From NCBI RefSeq assembly GCF_904848585.1, contig NZ_CAJHCR010000008.1, positions 1-64,000 of the forward strand: a stretch of 64,000 nucleotides of DNA, given 5' to 3'. Under the pieces are notes generated by a model. The model had not been told where the DNA came from and did not search any database. It saw only the letters and a program-made list of their open reading frames with translations. A program made the position numbers and the translations under genes. Position 1 is the first letter of the stretch, and the number at the start of each line of letters is the position of its first letter. This DNA is from Paraburkholderia kirstenboschensis. Lineage in GTDB: Bacteria > Pseudomonadota > Gammaproteobacteria > Burkholderiales > Burkholderiaceae. This document shows positions 40,544 through 48,795 of the stretch, piece by piece.

Positions 40544-41946
40544 TGTCCGTTCCTGATGGTCCACTTGCCGGTGTTGCTGTCGATCGCGCCGCTGAGTCCG
40601 TTGCGCGCGAGGCGTTTGGCGAAATCGGGATCGAGCTTCACTTCGGGTTTGAAGGTAACGTCGAGACGCCGGTCGTGATAGTCCAGCGCGGCGATGCCGT
40701 TGACCGGCACAGGCGGCAGCGACCGCGCGAGGCCATCGGCGAGCGACAGGAAATCGCCCGGCGAAAGCTCACCGGCGGCCACGCGCAACTGCTGCAACTG
40801 ACGCGACATCTGATCCGGCGCATCGAGCACGACCGTCGTCTTCGGGAAGGTGTTCAGCAGAAGTTCGGTCATCTGCGTGTTGATCGCGTCGCGCTGACGC
40901 GAAAGCATCAGCCACTGCACATTCGCACCGACGATGGCGACCACCAGCGCGCCCAGCGCCAGCAGCACGGGCAGGCGCAAGCGGCGCAGCGTCGCGCGGT
41001 CGAGCCGCCACGGCTGCGACGCGAATTCGAACTGGCAGAGATCGAAGCGGCACGTGAGCGCGCGGCGGGCAAGCTGCTCGAAAGGCAGCGGACTCGCGCC
41101 GTGCACGTGCGCGCCGAGCCGCGCCGGACTGCTCGCGCCAAGACTCGGCTCGTTGCCCGGAACCTCGGTCAGCATATACAGCGAAACCGGCGTTGCGCCG
41201 GCGAGCGCGGCAAGCGTCGAGTTCACCGCATTTGCAGGTACCGCAAGGCCTTCGCCTTGCGCGCCGCGGGCAATTGCCAGCTCCACGCGCGGCATGCCGC
41301 TCTCGACGGCGCCTTCCAGCAGCATCGCGGGCGCGGTCTGAACCACGGCGCCGAGCACCGCCGCCACCATCGGCACGACTTCGGGCGCAGCGTCGGCCGC
41401 ACTCGCCACCGGCGCAGTGTCTCGCAGCGACGCACCCGCCTCCGCCATTGCCGGCTCGGCCGCGCTCACGGTTTCGGCGACTTCGGCCTGCATTGCGGGC
41501 AGCGTTGCTTCCGGCAGACATCGCGTAACCGGCACGGCGCGCAGACTCCGGTGGCCAGCTGCGGAAAAAGCCTCGTAGATAAAGCGGAACCATCCGCGGT
41601 CGATGATCGCGAGCACCTGACGACCGCCCGCGGCCGCTTGCGAATCAACGGCGATATGGCAGGTTTGCGGGTCCTGGATCAGCTGATCCTCGACGATATT
41701 CGGCAATGCCTGGCGCAGCTTCGGACCGCGCAGCGGCGGCAGCGTGGCGGGCATCATCAGCAGGTCGCGCGCGGCGACCATCAGCACCGTCGACGTGGCG
41801 CGCGGCAGCAGCGCAAGCGCTGAGCGGCCGGCGCGCTGGGTGCGTCCCGACTTGTCGAGCAGCACGAACGGCAGGTCCGGCAGTTGCCATTCCTGCGACG
41901 GCACCGCCGGATCACGCGGCGGCAATAAGACGATCAGCGTGCTCAA
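40540..41946 (-). CDS. gspL: General secretion pathway protein L
   Basis: A 468-residue GspL. The cytoplasmic actin-like domain that docks the ATPase GspE is followed by one TM helix (LLALGALVVAIVGANVQWL) and a periplasmic domain. An Ala/Glu-rich insert at about residues 160-190 is loosely conserved. It overlaps gspM by 4 bp and follows gspK by 28 bp. Confidence 0.92.
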   Translation of the reverse strand: MSTLIVLLPPRDPAVPSQEWQLPDLPFVLLDKSGRTQRAGRSALALLPRATSTVLMVAARDLLMMPATLPPLRGPKLRQALPNIVEDQLIQDPQTCHIAVDSQAAAGGRQVLAIIDRGWFRFIYEAFSAAGHRSLRAVPVTRCLPEATLPAMQAEVAETVSAAEPAMAEAGASLRDTAPVASAADAAPEVVPMVAAVLGAVVQTAPAMLLEGAVESGMPRVELAIARGAQGEGLAVPANAVNSTLAALAGATPVSLYMLTEVPGNEPSLGASSPARLGAHVHGASPLPFEQLARRALTCRFDLCQFEFASQPWRLDRATLRRLRLPVLLALGALVVAIVGANVQWLMLSRQRDAINTQMTELLLNTFPKTTVVLDAPDQMSRQLQQLRVAAGELSPGDFLSLADGLARSLPPVPVNGIAALDYHDRRLDVTFKPEVKLDPDFAKRLARNGLSGAIDSNTGKWTIRNGQ

Positions 41947-41974
41947 AGGCCACTCTCTTTGGGAAAGGCGTTAT

Positions 41975-43186
41975 TCATAGTTGGTCTTGCACCCGCACGA
42001 TACGTGTAGTGTGAGTCAAAGCATCGCGATAGACGAGCGTCGTGCGATCCACCTCGGCGCGCTCGTGCTGCACGCGGCCGTGAATCAGAAAGTAGTTCGT
42101 GTTGACGTCGAGCTGGTTCGGATCGACCGAAACCTGCTGCGCGCCCGCACCGCGCAAAGCGAGCTGCACGTCGCCGGCGTTATGGAAAAACACCGTCTGC
42201 CGGCGCGCAACGAATGCCTGCGCCGATGACAGGCTCATGCCCGGCACAACCGCGGCGATCACCTCCGCGGAGGCCGTGTTCATGTTGACCGCCGACACCG
42301 TCGGCAGCACGGTGACGAAGGGCCGCAAGCGCGCAACCATCTCCGGCGTGTAGCCGGGAATGTCGAGCAGCGAGTCGACGCTGGTCATTTGCAGTGGTGC
42401 GCGCGCGGCGCTGTCGTCGCTGTCTTCGATACCGGGCTTGTCGGTGAAGCCGCCGCTCATTGCGCCGCCCTGGATAGGCGGCGTCGACATCGTACCGGAC
42501 GTCGACGTGACAGTCTGAAAACGCGTTGCCGACTGCGCGAGGCTCGCGCGCACCTGCACGGCGGTGTTCTTGGCGAGCTGGCTGTTCAAGCCGAGCGAAA
42601 CGAGCAGACGCTGGTACGCGTCGATCTGCGCCATGTCCAGTTGCATGACCCCGGGCGCGGGGCTCGCGACCAGATTGCGAAGATTGAACTTGGCCTGAGC
42701 GTCTTCAATCGATCCCGACAGATACGTGGCGGCTCCTTGCTGGGCCCGGACCTCGCCGATCTGGCCAAGGAAATCGGAAAGTCTCGTCTTTGCGATCGGC
42801 ACGCCCCACACGCCGCCAAGATACGTGATGCCTGCGGAAGTATCGCCTTCGGAGCGAAGAATCAGACGCGTCCAGTCGAGCGCGCCGCGCGAGACCCATT
42901 GGGCCTGCGCGAGCAGGCGCTGATTCTCGATGCGGCGAACCTGAACCTGCTGGCGCCACAGCATGCCGGAGACGAGAATGGCCGACAGCGCCACCACCAG
43001 CAACGCACTGATGATGGCCGCGCCGCGCTGTCTGCTTTGTTGTCCACGCTGTTGTCCGCGCTGTTGCCGACGTCCTTGGCCGCGTTGTTCCGCTTGCGTC
43101 GCTCGACGTTGCGCCAAGCCACGCGAGCCATCAATTGAGGCCGAACAAACGGTCGAACGCCGCGCATGAAGCGAGGAGAATCTCAT
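41975..43186 (-). CDS. gspK: General secretion pathway protein K (minor pseudopilin)
   Basis: A 403-residue minor pseudopilin, larger than the other pseudopilins as usual for GspK. The hydrophobic N-terminal segment (GAAIISALLVVALSAILVSG) follows a long Arg/Gln-rich leader, and the T2SK signature VNMNTASAEVIAAVVPGMS is present. It is thought to cap the pseudopilus tip with GspI and GspJ. The ATG at 43186 has GGAG at 6 nt, inside the end of gspJ; the leader is unusually long (about 55 residues). Confidence 0.9.
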   Translation of the reverse strand: MRFSSLHARRSTVCSASIDGSRGLAQRRATQAEQRGQGRRQQRGQQRGQQSRQRGAAIISALLVVALSAILVSGMLWRQQVQVRRIENQRLLAQAQWVSRGALDWTRLILRSEGDTSAGITYLGGVWGVPIAKTRLSDFLGQIGEVRAQQGAATYLSGSIEDAQAKFNLRNLVASPAPGVMQLDMAQIDAYQRLLVSLGLNSQLAKNTAVQVRASLAQSATRFQTVTSTSGTMSTPPIQGGAMSGGFTDKPGIEDSDDSAARAPLQMTSVDSLLDIPGYTPEMVARLRPFVTVLPTVSAVNMNTASAEVIAAVVPGMSLSSAQAFVARRQTVFFHNAGDVQLALRGAGAQQVSVDPNQLDVNTNYFLIHGRVQHERAEVDRTTLVYRDALTHTTRIVRVQDQL

Positions 43187-43187
43187 G

Positions 43188-43865
43188 TCATTCTCCAATC
43201 AGAAAAACGCGTGTGACGGGCCGCGCGAGCGACTTCGCGCCCACACTCACTTCAAGTCCGGTCACCGAGCGCGGCAACGGCGCATTGCCGAGCTGCGGCA
43301 CCTTCAGGTTATTGTCGGCCTCCGTGATCGCGCCCTGCACGTCTTTCATCTGCGTGGTCCAGCCGACTCTCGGCACGTAGAGGCGCGCGGAAATCGCGCC
43401 GACGCCGCCCATCAACGGCAAGCCGGTCCATCCTTCGCCTTCGCCGCCGCGCAGCGCCGAGCGCAATTCGCCGACGCTCGCGAGCGGCGGCGACGCATAG
43501 CGAATCACGCGCCCTTCGGTGACGCGGTATCGCACCACCTGCAAACGCGGCGCGGAGCCGGGCAGGGTCAATTGCCGCACGATCTGCAAGCCGCCGCCCG
43601 CGAGCGCTACCGCGGGCTGACCGGATTCGTCGTCGGAGGCGGCCTGACGTGCGTCGATACGCATCTGGTCGAACAACTGCGCGAAGACCCGCTCGTCTTC
43701 CATTGCATTCGTGATGGTCTGCCGGCCGCGAATGATCTGGTCGAGTCCACGCCACGACAACACGGCGATCACCGCCATGATCGCAATCGCGACCAGCAGC
43801 TCGATCAGCGTGAAGCCATGCGCGCCCGCACGGCGGCGGCGCTCAGAGCGAACGGTTGTTTTCAT
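43188..43865 (-). CDS. gspJ: General secretion pathway protein J (minor pseudopilin)
   Basis: A 225-residue pseudopilin. The prepilin signal HGFTLIELLVAIAIMAV, with cleavage after the Gly and Glu at +5, is near residue 17. The rest is the beta-rich GspJ domain. It overlaps gspI by 23 bp and ends 2 bp before gspK, showing tight translational coupling. Confidence 0.93.
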   Translation of the reverse strand: MKTTVRSERRRRAGAHGFTLIELLVAIAIMAVIAVLSWRGLDQIIRGRQTITNAMEDERVFAQLFDQMRIDARQAASDDESGQPAVALAGGGLQIVRQLTLPGSAPRLQVVRYRVTEGRVIRYASPPLASVGELRSALRGGEGEGWTGLPLMGGVGAISARLYVPRVGWTTQMKDVQGAITEADNNLKVPQLGNAPLPRSVTGLEVSVGAKSLARPVTRVFLIGE

Positions 43866-44256
43866 TTGCGACCACCGTGACCATCTGAGCGAGGTTGCCG
43901 GAACGCCCAGGCATCGTCACCATTACTTCCACGCGACGAAACACCGGGTTCGGCGTCGACGTCACATGCTCGGTACAGATCAACTGCAAATTGCCTTGCG
44001 AACAATCGAAGCTCGTCGAGCCCACATTGGGCCATGCATGCGTAAGACGCAATTGCGCGAGCGTGTTGTCCGCGCTCCAGCCAGCCAGCAGGCGCCGGTG
44101 AAGATCGGCCTCGCCGCTCGCGAGACTGCCTACCGCGCGCAACGATGCGGCGAGAGCCACCGCGATGATCGCGAGCGCAACCAGCACCTCGATCATCGTG
44201 AAACCGCGCTGGCGGTTAGCGGCATTGCGCGCCGCCGTGCTGCTGCAACGACGCAT
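43843..44256 (-). CDS. gspI: General secretion pathway protein I (minor pseudopilin)
   Basis: A 137-residue pseudopilin with prepilin signal QRGFTMIEVLVALAIIAV and the short GspI domain. I chose the ATG at 44256 (MRRCSSTAARN) because it lies next to the gspH stop; the frame is open for 38 codons upstream. GspI with J and K forms the pseudopilus tip complex. Confidence 0.92.
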   Translation of the reverse strand: MRRCSSTAARNAANRQRGFTMIEVLVALAIIAVALAASLRAVGSLASGEADLHRRLLAGWSADNTLAQLRLTHAWPNVGSTSFDCSQGNLQLICTEHVTSTPNPVFRRVEVMVTMPGRSGNLAQMVTVVANENNRSL

Positions 44257-44257
44257 G

Positions 44258-44839
44258 TCAGTGAACCTCGTAGCGGCCGTTGCCGGTGCCGACGATTGTC
44301 GCGCTCCCCGCAGCGGAGAAGAGCGTGATGCGCACCGGCACGTCGATCGCCTCAGTGCCGAATACAACACGGCTCGCTTGCGAACTCGAACCCGGATAGT
44401 CGATCGTCACGCCGGTCACGCCGCCTTCCCACTGGCGGGGCTTCAGCAGATCGTCGCGCAGCGGACGCCAGCCGTCTTCGGTACGCATGTCGAAACGAAA
44501 GCCACCGTCCAATGGTTGCCATGCGATAGGACGCGCGCGCACCTGCGCTTCGTCGCCGGCCGATTCGAACAGCAGCGCGAGACGCTGCGCTTCTTCGTTC
44601 AGATCGGTGCGCGGATTACGCGTCATCGTCAATGCGGTCAAGGACACGAGCAAGCCTGCGATCACGAGCACCACCATCATTTCCAGCAGTGTGAAGCCCG
44701 CCGCATGTCGACGGCCGGCGCTCGCACTCATTGCGCTCATTGCGCTCGAACTGCCGCAGCCACGGGCGCGCGCAGCCGTGCCGTCCGCGGGGAGCGGCGG
44801 CTTGATCGTCAAGCGTGCTTTGTTATCGTCTATTGCCAC
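44258..44839 (-). CDS. gspH: General secretion pathway protein H (minor pseudopilin)
   Basis: A pseudopilin with prepilin signal AAGFTLLEMMVVLVIAGLL near residue 48 and the GspH domain after it. The GTG at 44839 gives 193 residues and overlaps gspG by 10 bp. Internal ATGs at 44740 and 44731 would give a more normal 12-15 residue leader, so the true start may be one of them. Confidence 0.88.
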   Translation of the reverse strand: MAIDDNKARLTIKPPLPADGTAARARGCGSSSAMSAMSASAGRRHAAGFTLLEMMVVLVIAGLLVSLTALTMTRNPRTDLNEEAQRLALLFESAGDEAQVRARPIAWQPLDGGFRFDMRTEDGWRPLRDDLLKPRQWEGGVTGVTIDYPGSSSQASRVVFGTEAIDVPVRITLFSAAGSATIVGTGNGRYEVH

Positions 44840-45294
44840 GAGCCCACATCGGCGTCATTGCCTTCGCCGCCCGCCTTGCCGTCCGCGCCGTAGCTGAAGA
44901 CGTCGATTTCGCCGTGCACGCCCGGATTCAGATACTGATAGCCGTTGCCCCACGGATCGTTCGGCAGGCGTTCGAGGTAGCCGCCGTCTTTCCAGTTGTT
45001 CGGCACCGGATCGGTGGCCGGCTTTTCGATCAATGCGCGCAGGCCTTGCTCCTGAGTCGGATAGCGGCCGTTGTCCAAACGATAAAGCTTGAGCGCCTGC
45101 ATCACGGTGCCAATGTCCTGCTTCGCGGCAACGCGCCGCGCTTCGTCGGGACGGCTCATGATTTTGGGCACGATCAACGCGGCCAGAATGCCGAGAATCG
45201 CGATCACGACCATGATTTCGATCAGCGTGAAGCCGCGTTGACGACGGCTGCGCGGACCCGCGATTGCTGTGCGGCGAGTGGTCGACAGTTGCAT
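44830..45294 (-). CDS. gspG: General secretion pathway protein G (major pseudopilin)
   Basis: A 154-residue major pseudopilin. The prepilin peptide ends QRG|FTLIEIMVVIAILG, Glu +5 is present, and the C-terminal domain has RLDNGRYPTQEQGLRAL, LPNDPWGNGYQYLNPG and the Ca-binding region near DVFSYGADG. It is the first gene of the gspG-N operon and polymerises into the pseudopilus. Confidence 0.97.
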   Translation of the reverse strand: MQLSTTRRTAIAGPRSRRQRGFTLIEIMVVIAILGILAALIVPKIMSRPDEARRVAAKQDIGTVMQALKLYRLDNGRYPTQEQGLRALIEKPATDPVPNNWKDGGYLERLPNDPWGNGYQYLNPGVHGEIDVFSYGADGKAGGEGNDADVGSWQ

Positions 45295-45442
45295 AGCTTG
45301 CTACCTCTTTTCAGGTGAATTTTCGACTGGGCGGGATTCGCGTCCAGCACTTTCGGTGCCATTGAACACGCCCGGCCGGTCATTTTAATGTCATGTAATC
45401 GCGGGGTTTCAACCCAACGCAATTTTCACAATAGTCCGTACA

Positions 45443-45865
45443 ATGATGCGCATGAACGCCATTCAAATCCGCCTTCTGTCGCTTGCGCTGTTCGCCGTGT
45501 TCTGCGCGACGCTGACCTACTGGACCATCACGCTCACTACGATGTCCGGCGCGCCGTTGCCAGCAGCCGCCGCGCACGCGCAGGTCTCGACCGACCAGGC
45601 CGCGACGCTGTTCGGCGGCCAGCTTACGCGCACCGCCAACCAGGACGTGCATCTGTTCGGCATTCTCGCTTTGCGCGAAGGCGCCGCGGCTATCGTCAGC
45701 GTGGGCGGCGAACCGCCGCGTGCGGTGTCGCTCGGCAGCACACTGATGCAAGGCGCCAAACTCTCCGAAGTCCGCGCCCGTTCGATCGTTATCGACCGCA
45801 ATGGCGCGCATTCCGAAGTATTCCTGCCGGCCAACGCCGCGGGTCCCACGATCTACGTTCGCTAG
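45443..45865 (+). CDS. gspC: General secretion pathway protein C (short form)
   Basis: A 140-residue GspC with an N-terminal TM helix (LLSLALFAVFCATLTYWTI) and the periplasmic HR domain (VHLFGILALREGAAAIVSVGG). The PDZ or coiled-coil domain of longer GspC proteins is absent. It is encoded on the plus strand, opposite to every other gsp gene and between gspF and gspG. GspC links the inner-membrane platform to the secretin GspD. The gap to gspG (148 bp) probably holds divergent promoters. Confidence 0.88.
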   Translation: MMRMNAIQIRLLSLALFAVFCATLTYWTITLTTMSGAPLPAAAAHAQVSTDQAATLFGGQLTRTANQDVHLFGILALREGAAAIVSVGGEPPRAVSLGSTLMQGAKLSEVRARSIVIDRNGAHSEVFLPANAAGPTIYVR

Positions 45866-46013
45866 AAAACCGGGCAAAGCCAGGCGACGCGCACACTGCT
45901 TCGCGTCGACCCACAGCGTGGCCACCGCCTGGTCTCCATGCGTCATCGCACCGGCTAATTCGCATAGGCCCGTCGCTTCTGCCGCCGCACAAAAGCGCCG
46001 CGGCACCGAACCC

Positions 46014-47231
46014 TCACTGCACCAGGTTGTTCAACTCGATGATCGGCAGCATCACCGCCAGCACGATCACCAGCACCACGCCGCCCATCGCCAGAATCAG
46101 CAGCGGCTCCAGCAGACTCGTCAAAAACATCGTGCGGCGCTCGAGTTCGCGCGCTTCGCCGTCGGCCGCGCGGTCGAGCATGGTCGTGACGTCGCCGGTC
46201 GCTTCGCCCGAGCGGATCAGGTGAACCAGCACCGGCGGAAACGTCTTCGTATTGCCGAGCGCGCGGGAGAGCGACGTGCCTTCACGAACACGCACGATCG
46301 CATCGTCGATGTTGCCGCGCATAGCCGTATTGCTGAGCGTTTCAGCCGCAGCCTGCAGCGCGCGCAGAATCGGCACGCCTGCCGCCGTCAGAATGCCGAG
46401 CGTGCTCGCGAAACGCACGGTGTTGTAGCCGCGCACGAGTTTGCCGAGTAGCGGGGCGGTGAGCAGCCACCGGTCGAAGGCGAGGCGCGGGCCGGCTTGT
46501 CTTAGCGTCGAACGCACCGCATAGAAGAGAATCGCCACGGCGATCAGCACGGCCCACCACCAGTTCCGCACGAAACCGGACAGCGCCATCATCATGATCG
46601 TGAGGAAGGGCAGTTGCTGCTTGGTGCTCGCAAACACGTTGACCACTTGCGGCACCACGTAACTCAACAGAAAAGTGACGATGCCGAACGCGATGATCGT
46701 GACGATGGTCGGGTACGTGAACGCGAGCACGATCTTCTGCTTGAGCGCGTTGCGTTGCTCGATGTAGTCGGCAAGCCGCGACAGCACGAGTCCGAGTTTG
46801 CCGGTATGTTCGCCGGCTGCAACCAGCGCGCGATAGATCTCGGGAAAGTCTTTCGGATGCTGCGTCAGCGCATTCGCGAGCGAGTGGCCGCCGAGCACTT
46901 CCGCGCGGATCGCCGCCATCAGTTCGCGAATGTAGTCGCGCTCCGATTGTTCGGTGAGCACGGAGAGCGCTTCGTCGAGCGGCAGGCCGGCAATCAGCAG
47001 GCTGGCCAGCTGACGCGTGAGAATCGCCTGCTCGCGCTGCGACAGGCGCCGCCCCAACGACAGACGTTGATTGCGCTCGCCGCGCGTGCGCGTGGCCGCC
47101 GGTTCGACCACAAGCGGCGTGAGGCCCTGCGAACGGAGATTGGTGCGGGCGCCACGCGCGCTGTCGGCGTCGAGCACGCCTTTTTGCGCCTTGCCCGCCG
47201 CGTCGATCGCTTCAAAACGAAATGCCGGCAT
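46014..47231 (-). CDS. gspF: General secretion pathway protein F
   Basis: A 405-residue polytopic platform protein with two T2SSF domains and three hydrophobic segments. It starts MPAFRFEAIDAAGKAQKGVLDAD and has TRQLASLLIAGLPLDEALSVL, both typical. It follows gspE by 4 bp on the same strand and sits at the centre of the assembly platform. Confidence 0.96.
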   Translation of the reverse strand: MPAFRFEAIDAAGKAQKGVLDADSARGARTNLRSQGLTPLVVEPAATRTRGERNQRLSLGRRLSQREQAILTRQLASLLIAGLPLDEALSVLTEQSERDYIRELMAAIRAEVLGGHSLANALTQHPKDFPEIYRALVAAGEHTGKLGLVLSRLADYIEQRNALKQKIVLAFTYPTIVTIIAFGIVTFLLSYVVPQVVNVFASTKQQLPFLTIMMMALSGFVRNWWWAVLIAVAILFYAVRSTLRQAGPRLAFDRWLLTAPLLGKLVRGYNTVRFASTLGILTAAGVPILRALQAAAETLSNTAMRGNIDDAIVRVREGTSLSRALGNTKTFPPVLVHLIRSGEATGDVTTMLDRAADGEARELERRTMFLTSLLEPLLILAMGGVVLVIVLAVMLPIIELNNLVQ

Positions 47232-47235
47232 GCGC

Positions 47236-48795
47236 TTATGCTCCGCCCGTCACGCGGATCACTTCTTCAAGCGACGTCAGGCCCGAAGCGAGCCAGCGCT
47301 CCGCGTCCTCGCGCAGCGTGAGCATGCCTTGCGCGCGGCCTGCGGCGAGGATGTCCGCGTCGGACGCATTGCGGTGAATCAGCGTGCGGATCTCGTCGTC
47401 GATCAGCAGCAGTTCATACACGCCGCGGCGGCCTGCATAACCGGACTGGCCGCATTTGTCGCAACCGACCGGATGCCAATGCACCCGACCGTCTTCTTCG
47501 ACACGCTTTTCGCGGCACACCGGACACAGGCGCCGCACGAGCCGCTGCGCCAGCACGCCGAGCAGCGACGACGCGAGCAGATACGGCTCGACACCCATGT
47601 CGGTCAAACGCGTGACGGCGGACGCGGCGTCGTTGGTATGCAGCGTAGCCAGCACGAGGTGGCCGGTGAGCGAAGCCTGCACCGCGATCTGCGCGGTTTC
47701 GAGGTCGCGGATTTCACCGATCATGATGATGTCCGGATCCTGACGCAGAATCGAGCGCAGCGCGCGCGCAAAGCTCATACCGATCCGCTCGTTCACCTGG
47801 GTCTGGCCGATGCCCGACAGGTCGTATTCGATTGGGTCTTCCACCGTCATGATGTTGGTGGTCGCCGTTTCGAGCCGCGACATCGACGCGTACAGCGTGG
47901 TCGTCTTCCCCGAGCCGGTCGGGCCCGTTACCAGCACGATGCCGTGCGGCCTGCCGATCAGCTTGTCGAACTTGCCGAGCGTGTCCGCGCCCATGCCGAG
48001 CGCTTCGAGATTCAGGCGCGTCGCGTCCTTTTCCAGCAGACGCAGCACCGCGCGTTCGCCGTGGCCCGTGGGCAGAGTCGACACGCGCACGTCGACCGGA
48101 CGCCCGCCCACGCGCAGCGTGATACGGCCGTCTTGCGGCAGACGTTTCTCGGCGATATCGAGCTGCGCCATGATCTTGATCCGCGAAATCAGCGCGCCGT
48201 GCAGCGCTTTCTTCGGACGCACGACGTCGCGCAGCGTACCGTCGACGCGAAAACGCACCACCGACGATGTTTCGAACGGCTCGATGTGAATATCCGACGC
48301 CTGTTCGCGCGCCGCCTGCGTGAGCAGCGCGTTGATCATGCGGATGATCGGTGCGTCGTCTTCCGATTCCAGCAGGTCTTCCACCTCGGGAATGTCCTGC
48401 ATCAGACGCGACAGATCCACTTCGCCTTCCACCTCGCCGACCACCTGCGCCGCGCTGCCGTCGTGGCGCGCATAGGCCTGGTTGATCGCCTGCGCGAGTT
48501 CGTCGGCGGGAAGACGCACCACCGACACCGCGCCAAAATTGCGCGCTACTTCGGCGAGCGCGGCTTCACTCGTGCGCTCGCTGATCCACACTTCGAGGCT
48601 GTCGGCGTGCTGATGCGCGACCAGAATCTGGCCGCTGCGCGCGAAGCCGTAGGGCACGAGCCTGGCGGCGATCGCCGACGGCGCCGCGCGCTCCGCATGG
48701 TCGGCGTGCTCGGTCATCGCCGCCGGCGCAACTCCGGCGGCCCGCGACGATGCCGGCGACGTTGAGGCTGACGGCGGCATGGACGGCGTATTCAC
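47236..48795 (-). CDS. gspE: General secretion pathway protein E (secretion ATPase)
   Basis: A 519-residue hexameric ATPase that powers pseudopilus assembly. The N1E domain is followed by Walker A GPTGSGKTTTLYAS, the Asp and His boxes, and a zinc-binding tetracysteine (CPVC and CDKC). I chose the GTG at 48795, which overlaps the gspD stop (GTGA) and has AGGAG at a good distance; an ATG at 48780 is the alternative. The first 60 residues are Ala/Ser-rich. Confidence 0.95.
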   Translation of the reverse strand: MNTPSMPPSASTSPASSRAAGVAPAAMTEHADHAERAAPSAIAARLVPYGFARSGQILVAHQHADSLEVWISERTSEAALAEVARNFGAVSVVRLPADELAQAINQAYARHDGSAAQVVGEVEGEVDLSRLMQDIPEVEDLLESEDDAPIIRMINALLTQAAREQASDIHIEPFETSSVVRFRVDGTLRDVVRPKKALHGALISRIKIMAQLDIAEKRLPQDGRITLRVGGRPVDVRVSTLPTGHGERAVLRLLEKDATRLNLEALGMGADTLGKFDKLIGRPHGIVLVTGPTGSGKTTTLYASMSRLETATTNIMTVEDPIEYDLSGIGQTQVNERIGMSFARALRSILRQDPDIIMIGEIRDLETAQIAVQASLTGHLVLATLHTNDAASAVTRLTDMGVEPYLLASSLLGVLAQRLVRRLCPVCREKRVEEDGRVHWHPVGCDKCGQSGYAGRRGVYELLLIDDEIRTLIHRNASDADILAAGRAQGMLTLREDAERWLASGLTSLEEVIRVTGGA

